From Micromonospora sp. CCTCC AA 2012012 (GTDB lineage: Bacteria > Actinomycetota > Actinomycetes > Mycobacteriales > Micromonosporaceae), in the NCBI RefSeq assembly GCF_040499845.1, contig NZ_CP159342.1, forward strand, positions 372,001-436,000: 64,000 bases of DNA, given 5' to 3'. Shown here piece by piece: positions 60,578-64,000 of this stretch. How positions within the stretch are numbered: the first letter of the stretch is position 1; every line of letters begins with the position of its first letter. The notes beneath the pieces were generated by a model. The model was not told where the DNA came from and did no database searches. It saw only the letters and a program-made list of their open reading frames with translations. The position numbers and the translations under genes are program-made.

Positions 60578-62556
60578 AGGCAGGTCAGGGTGACCGGGGT
60601 GCCCGGGGGCACCGGCGTGTTCTCGCCCGGGTTCTGGAAGCGGGCCACCCCGTTGGGGTTGAGCTGGATGGTCACCGGGAAGCCCTGGCTCTCCAGCACC
60701 TGCTTGGCCTGCTGGCAGGGCAGGTCGACGACCCGGGGGACGACCACCTGCGCCGGCCCCTTGCTGAGCTCCAGCTTGACCTGGGTGCCCTTCTCGACAC
60801 CGGTGCCGTCGGCCGGGCTCTGACCGAGGACCTCGTCCTTCGGCTTGTCCGAGTCCTTGTACGTCTCGACGGGGGTCAGGCCGAGCTGCGCCAGCGCGGC
60901 CCGCGCCTCGGCGACGTTCTTGCCGACCAGGTTCGGCACGCTGATCGGCGCCCGGCCCTTGCTGAGCACCACGGTGACCTTCGTGCCCGGTTTGACCGTG
61001 GTGCCCACCTTCGGGTCGGTGCCCAGCACCACGCCCGCCGGGAGGTTGTCGTCATAGCGGGACGGGCCCTTCGCCACCACCAGCTTGGCGTCGGTCAGCT
61101 CGGCCTGCGCCAGCTCGAAGTCCTTGCCCACCACGTCGGGGACGGGCAGCCGCTCCGGGCCGAGGGAGAGGGTCAGGGTGATCGTGCCGCCCTTGACGAT
61201 CCGGGCCGCCGACCCGGGCTGCTGGCCCAGCACGGTGTCCCGGGGGGTCTTCTCGTCGTACCGGGGGTCGGCGTACTTCAGCGTGAAACCGGCCCGGGCC
61301 GCCCGCGCCTCGGCGTCGGCCTTCGTCAGGCTCACCAGCTGGGGGGCGACCGTGTAGCGGCCCACCCCGAACCACCAGCCGCCGAGCGCGGCCACCAGGC
61401 CGAGCACCATGGCCGCCGCGGCGACCGCCAGCCGACCGCGGGGCGAACCCATCACCCGGGTACGCAGACCGGCCAGCCGGGTGCCGAGGCCGGCGTCCTC
61501 CGTGGCGGCCCGACGTCGGTGCGGACGCTGCCCGTCGCCCTCGGGGAGCCGGGCCCAGGCGGGTCGCTCGACGGGGCGCACCGCCGACACCACCATGGTC
61601 GGCTCGGCCACCGGGTGATCGTCGCCGACCCGGCGCAGCACGGCGGTGTGCGAGTTGGTGTGGCCCAGCTCGTCGCGGGCCACCTGCACCTCGGCCAGCA
61701 GCGCGCCCGCGTCGGTGGGCCGGGCGCCCGGGTCCCGCCGGGTGGCCCGGCCGACCAGGTCGTCCAGCGACCTCGGCAGCGCGGGCACCAGCGTCGAGGG
61801 GGCCGGTACGTCCCGGTCGACGTGCTGCCAGGCGACGTCCACCGGCCGGTCCCCGTCGAAGGGCACCCGGCCGGTGAGCATCTCGAACAGGACGATGCCG
61901 GCCGAGTAGACGTCGGTGCGGGCGTCGGCCCGCCCCTCGGTGACCAGCTCCGGGGCGACGTACGCCACGGTGGCCATCAGCTGGTTGCCGTTCTCCTCCT
62001 CGGAACTCGCCTCGACGGCCCGGGCCAGCCCGAAGTCGGCCACCTTGACCACGCTGTCGACCAGGTTCGCCACGCCGCCGGTTGGCGCCTCGGCGACCAG
62101 CACGTTCTCCGGCTTGACGTCCCGGTGGACCAGGCCGGCCCGGTGCGCGGCGGCGATCGCGGCGAGCATCTGCTCGGCGATCGCGAGGGCCTCGTCCGGG
62201 GCGAGCCGGCGCCGCTCGGTGAGCACGTCGCGCAGGGTGCGACCGCGGACGTACTCCATGACCAGGTAGGGCAGGCCGTCGTGGGTGCCCTGGTCGTAGA
62301 CCGCGACCACGTTGGGGTGGGTCAACCGGGCGATGGTCTTCGCCTCGTCGGTGAACCGTTCCACGAAGCCGGCCATCCGGGCGCGCGCCTCGGGAGCCTG
62401 GGTCGGGTGGATGATCTTGACCGCCACGGTGCGCTCGAGGCGCTCGTCGGTGGCGGTGTACACGGTCGCCATGCCGCCACGGGCCACGCGACCGCGAATG
62501 CGGTAGCGCCCGTCGATCAGCGAGCCCAGCAACGTGTCGGCGACCTGTGTGTCCAT
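60574..62556 (-). CDS. pknL: Ser/Thr protein kinase with four PASTA domains, PknL-like by position
   Basis: A 660-residue receptor-type kinase. The kinase domain (about 15-280) has GRVARGGMATVY, Lys in VAVKII, HRDVKPENVLV and KVADFGLA. A linker and one membrane helix (about 380-405: LAVAAAAMVLGLVAALGGWW) lead to four extracellular PASTA repeats (VAPQLVSLT, VPDVVGKDF, VPNLVGKNV, VPRVVDLPC), the last with two cysteines. It should sense peptidoglycan. Its divergent neighbour encodes an Rv2175c-type DNA-binding protein, the PknL substrate in M. tuberculosis, where PknL itself lacks PASTA domains. ATG 62556 is leaderless (TAGACT, 8 bases upstream). Confidence 0.94.
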   Translation of the reverse strand: MDTQVADTLLGSLIDGRYRIRGRVARGGMATVYTATDERLERTVAVKIIHPTQAPEARARMAGFVERFTDEAKTIARLTHPNVVAVYDQGTHDGLPYLVMEYVRGRTLRDVLTERRRLAPDEALAIAEQMLAAIAAAHRAGLVHRDVKPENVLVAEAPTGGVANLVDSVVKVADFGLARAVEASSEEENGNQLMATVAYVAPELVTEGRADARTDVYSAGIVLFEMLTGRVPFDGDRPVDVAWQHVDRDVPAPSTLVPALPRSLDDLVGRATRRDPGARPTDAGALLAEVQVARDELGHTNSHTAVLRRVGDDHPVAEPTMVVSAVRPVERPAWARLPEGDGQRPHRRRAATEDAGLGTRLAGLRTRVMGSPRGRLAVAAAAMVLGLVAALGGWWFGVGRYTVAPQLVSLTKADAEARAARAGFTLKYADPRYDEKTPRDTVLGQQPGSAARIVKGGTITLTLSLGPERLPVPDVVGKDFELAQAELTDAKLVVAKGPSRYDDNLPAGVVLGTDPKVGTTVKPGTKVTVVLSKGRAPISVPNLVGKNVAEARAALAQLGLTPVETYKDSDKPKDEVLGQSPADGTGVEKGTQVKLELSKGPAQVVVPRVVDLPCQQAKQVLESQGFPVTIQLNPNGVARFQNPGENTPVPPGTPVTLTCL

Positions 62557-62564
62557 CGGCAGGC

Positions 62565-62570
62565 AGTCTA
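62565..62570 (-). promoter_or_regulatory. -10 element of the kinase gene, leaderless layout
   Basis: TAGACT on the minus strand, 8 bases before ATG 62556, without a ribosome binding site. Confidence 0.5.
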
Positions 62571-62720
62571 TGTGTCCAGAGGGTGAAGGTTGAACAGGAT
62601 GCTACAGCCGGGGTACGACCTGCCCGGTCCCGCCGCGCTCGCCCCGACCGGCACGGGCCGACCCCGGCCGGTGGGGGTGCCGTTGCCGGGCCGGGGGAGC
62701 GGACGTGGCAGGGTGGTTGG

Positions 62721-63110
62721 GTGACCGATTCCGTACCCGCCGACCCGGCCGCCACCGGCGCGGACCTGCCCGGACCCGCCGACCCGGCCGCCTGGCTGAC
62801 CCTGCCGGACGTCGCCGAGCGGCTCGACCTGCCGATCAGCAAGGTCCACCAGCTGATCCGGGACCGCCAGCTGATCGCGGTACGCCGCGACGGCGTCCGC
62901 CGCATCCCCGCCGACCTGGTGGCCAACCAGATCGTGCTCAAGCACCTGCCCGGCGTGCTCAACCTGCTCGCCGACGCCGGCTACGACGACGAGGCTGCGC
63001 TGCGCTGGCTCTACGAGGAGGACCCGAGCCTCCCCGGCACCCCGGCCGTCGCCCTCGGTGGCGACCTCGCCCGCGAGGTCAAGCGCCGCGCCCAGGCCCT
63101 CGGCTTCTGA
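62721..63110 (+). CDS. Rv2175c-type winged HTH DNA-binding protein
   Basis: A 129-residue protein. A Pro/Asp/Ala-rich N-terminus (about 25 residues) precedes a helix-turn-helix (LTLPDVAERLDLPISKVHQLIRD, split for description), VRRDGVRRIPADLV, LKHLPGVLNLLADAGYDDEAALRWLYEEDPSLPG and the end EVKRRAQALGF. From memory this matches M. tuberculosis Rv2175c, whose DNA binding is blocked when PknL phosphorylates a Thr in its N-terminal tail; a Thr (TDS or TGAD) is present here too. GTG 62721 is preceded by AGGGTGG. It diverges from the kinase gene. Confidence 0.92.
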   Translation: MTDSVPADPAATGADLPGPADPAAWLTLPDVAERLDLPISKVHQLIRDRQLIAVRRDGVRRIPADLVANQIVLKHLPGVLNLLADAGYDDEAALRWLYEEDPSLPGTPAVALGGDLAREVKRRAQALGF

Positions 63111-63118
63111 CCCGTCCC

Positions 63119-63144
63119 GGGGTCGGCGGTACGTCGCCGACCCC
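63119..63144. terminator. Bidirectional terminator between the Rv2175c-type gene and the polyprenyl synthase gene
   Basis: GGGGTCGGCG (63119-63128) and its complement (63135-63144), perfect 10-bp stem with 6-base loop, between convergent genes. Confidence 0.8.
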
Positions 63145-63152
63145 GCACGGGA

Positions 63153-64000
63153 TCAGTCGGTGCGGCGGGTGGCGGCGATCGCCAGGTCCACCAGGGCCTG
63201 CCGGGCCTCGGTGTCCAGGTCGACCGTGGTGAGGGCGGCCAGCGCGCCCTCGGTGAGCGTGCCGATCCGCTGCTCCGTACGGGCCAACGCCCCACTGCCG
63301 CTGATCAGCTCCCGCAGCCGTTCCACCCCGGCCGCGTCCAGCCCCGGATCGCCGAGCCCGCCCAGCAGCAGCTCCCGGCCCGCCCCGTCGACCACCTCCA
63401 GCGTCGCCGCGACCAGGTACGTCCGCTTGCCCTCGCGCAGGTCGTCGCCGGCCGGCTTGCCGGTCTGCGCGGGGTCGCCGAAGACGCCCAGCACGTCGTC
63501 GCGGAGCTGGAACGCCTCGCCCAGCGGCAGCCCGTACGCCGAGTAGGCCGCCCGGACCTCGGCCGGCGCGTCGGCCAGCGCGGCACCGAGCAGCAGCGGC
63601 CGCTCGACCGTGTACTTCGCCGACTTGTAGCGGGCGACCTTGCCGGCCCGCTCCAGCGAGGTGTCGCCGGTGGCCTGGGTCAGCACGTCCAGGTACTGCC
63701 CGACGGTCACCTCGGTCCGCATCTCGTCGAAGACCGGGCGGGCCCGGGCCACCGTCCGTGGGTCGAGGCCGGCGGAGTGCAGCAGCTCGTCCGACCAGAC
63801 CAGGCAGAGGTCGCCGAGGAGGATCGCCGCGGCGTCGCCGAAGCCGTCCGGGTCGCCGCCCCAGCCGGCCGCGCGGTGCCGGGTGGCGAACCGCCGGTGC
63901 ACCGCCGGCTCGCCGCGCCGGGTGTCCGAGCGGTCCATCAGGTCGTCGTGGATCAGGGCGCTCGCCTGGACGAACTCCAGTGCGGCGAGGGTCGTCACCA
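63153..64000 (-). CDS. Polyprenyl (geranylgeranyl-type) diphosphate synthase, 5'-partial
   Basis: At least 282 residues are visible; the 5' end lies beyond the window, so the GTG at 63998 is probably internal. This trans-prenyltransferase elongates isoprenoid diphosphates. The first Asp-rich motif HDDLMDRSDTRRGEPAVH, Lys/Arg sites around KSAKYTVERPL, and the second motif FQLRDDVLGVFGD are intact. Product length depends on residues upstream of the first motif (visible: ALEFVQASALIHDD). The corresponding M. tuberculosis gene is idsA2 (Rv2173), close to Rv2175c. It probably supplies lipid carriers or menaquinone side chains. Confidence 0.92.
   Translation of the reverse strand, partial: VTTLAALEFVQASALIHDDLMDRSDTRRGEPAVHRRFATRHRAAGWGGDPDGFGDAAAILLGDLCLVWSDELLHSAGLDPRTVARARPVFDEMRTEVTVGQYLDVLTQATGDTSLERAGKVARYKSAKYTVERPLLLGAALADAPAEVRAAYSAYGLPLGEAFQLRDDVLGVFGDPAQTGKPAGDDLREGKRTYLVAATLEVVDGAGRELLLGGLGDPGLDAAGVERLRELISGSGALARTEQRIGTLTEGALAALTTVDLDTEARQALVDLAIAATRRTD

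Overview
This is a very GC-rich, densely packed bacterial chromosome segment. Frequent GTG starts, many start codons with no ribosome binding site, a cytochrome bc1-aa3 respiratory set (qcrCAB, ctaC/E/F), PimB, a PASTA kinase and an actinobacterial 3'-exoribonuclease all point to an actinomycete. Secreted cellulase- and chitinase-type enzymes and the general gene style suggest Micromonosporaceae (Micromonospora or a close relative). No rRNA, tRNA, CRISPR array, phage gene or transposase was recognised.

Layout. 1-6 kb: glycerate kinase (cut by the window edge), ErpA, adenosine kinase, a TusA/cysteine desulfurase pair, and ctaC-ctaF. 6-13.3 kb: zinc-ribbon protein, trpD, a lone receiver domain and a CtaG-type factor on the minus strand, then ctaE-qcrC-qcrA-qcrB. 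13.5-24.3 kb: DUF4142 protein, a stand-alone Lrp-type effector domain, sugar nucleotidyltransferase, Nudix, a RelA/SpoT homologue without an ACT domain, an exonuclease/UvrC-like protein, an NYN nuclease, an M48 protease and pimB. 24.5-31.5 kb (minus): GGDEF-EAL protein and methyltransferase, then FadD15-like ligase, histidine kinase and response regulator. 31.7-38.8 kb: SRPBCC protein, ROK glucokinase, EEP hydrolase, a flavin monooxygenase coupled to an alpha/beta hydrolase, and OtsA. 39-48.9 kb: PlsC, a 1204-residue adenylyl cyclase/ATPase, a Crp-type regulator, exoribonuclease, PPi-type phosphofructokinase and ProC. 49-56.3 kb: threonine dehydratase and an accessory group of secreted enzymes (SGNH hydrolase, GH44 glucanase with an internal stop, GH18 chitinase) with glutathione peroxidase. 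56.4-64 kb: lipoprotein, class II DAHP synthase, threonine aldolase, endonuclease IV, PknL-like kinase, its Rv2175c-type partner, and a polyprenyl synthase cut by the window edge.

The backbone follows, from memory, the order of M. tuberculosis Rv2205c down to Rv2173, with the trpD-ctaE-qcrCAB block inverted and several insertions. The most unusual feature is a short repeat found as tandem pairs at two gene junctions (2767-2898 and 58452-58596). At the first it creates two 20-codon ORFs chained by GTGA overlaps between the desulfurase and TusA. At the second it adds an in-frame repeated N-terminus to threonine aldolase. Other points of interest are a cellulase broken by one TAG codon downstream of a CebR-like operator, a monooxygenase partner hydrolase without its nucleophilic serine, a cyclase/Crp neighbourhood, and a recurring leaderless promoter layout.
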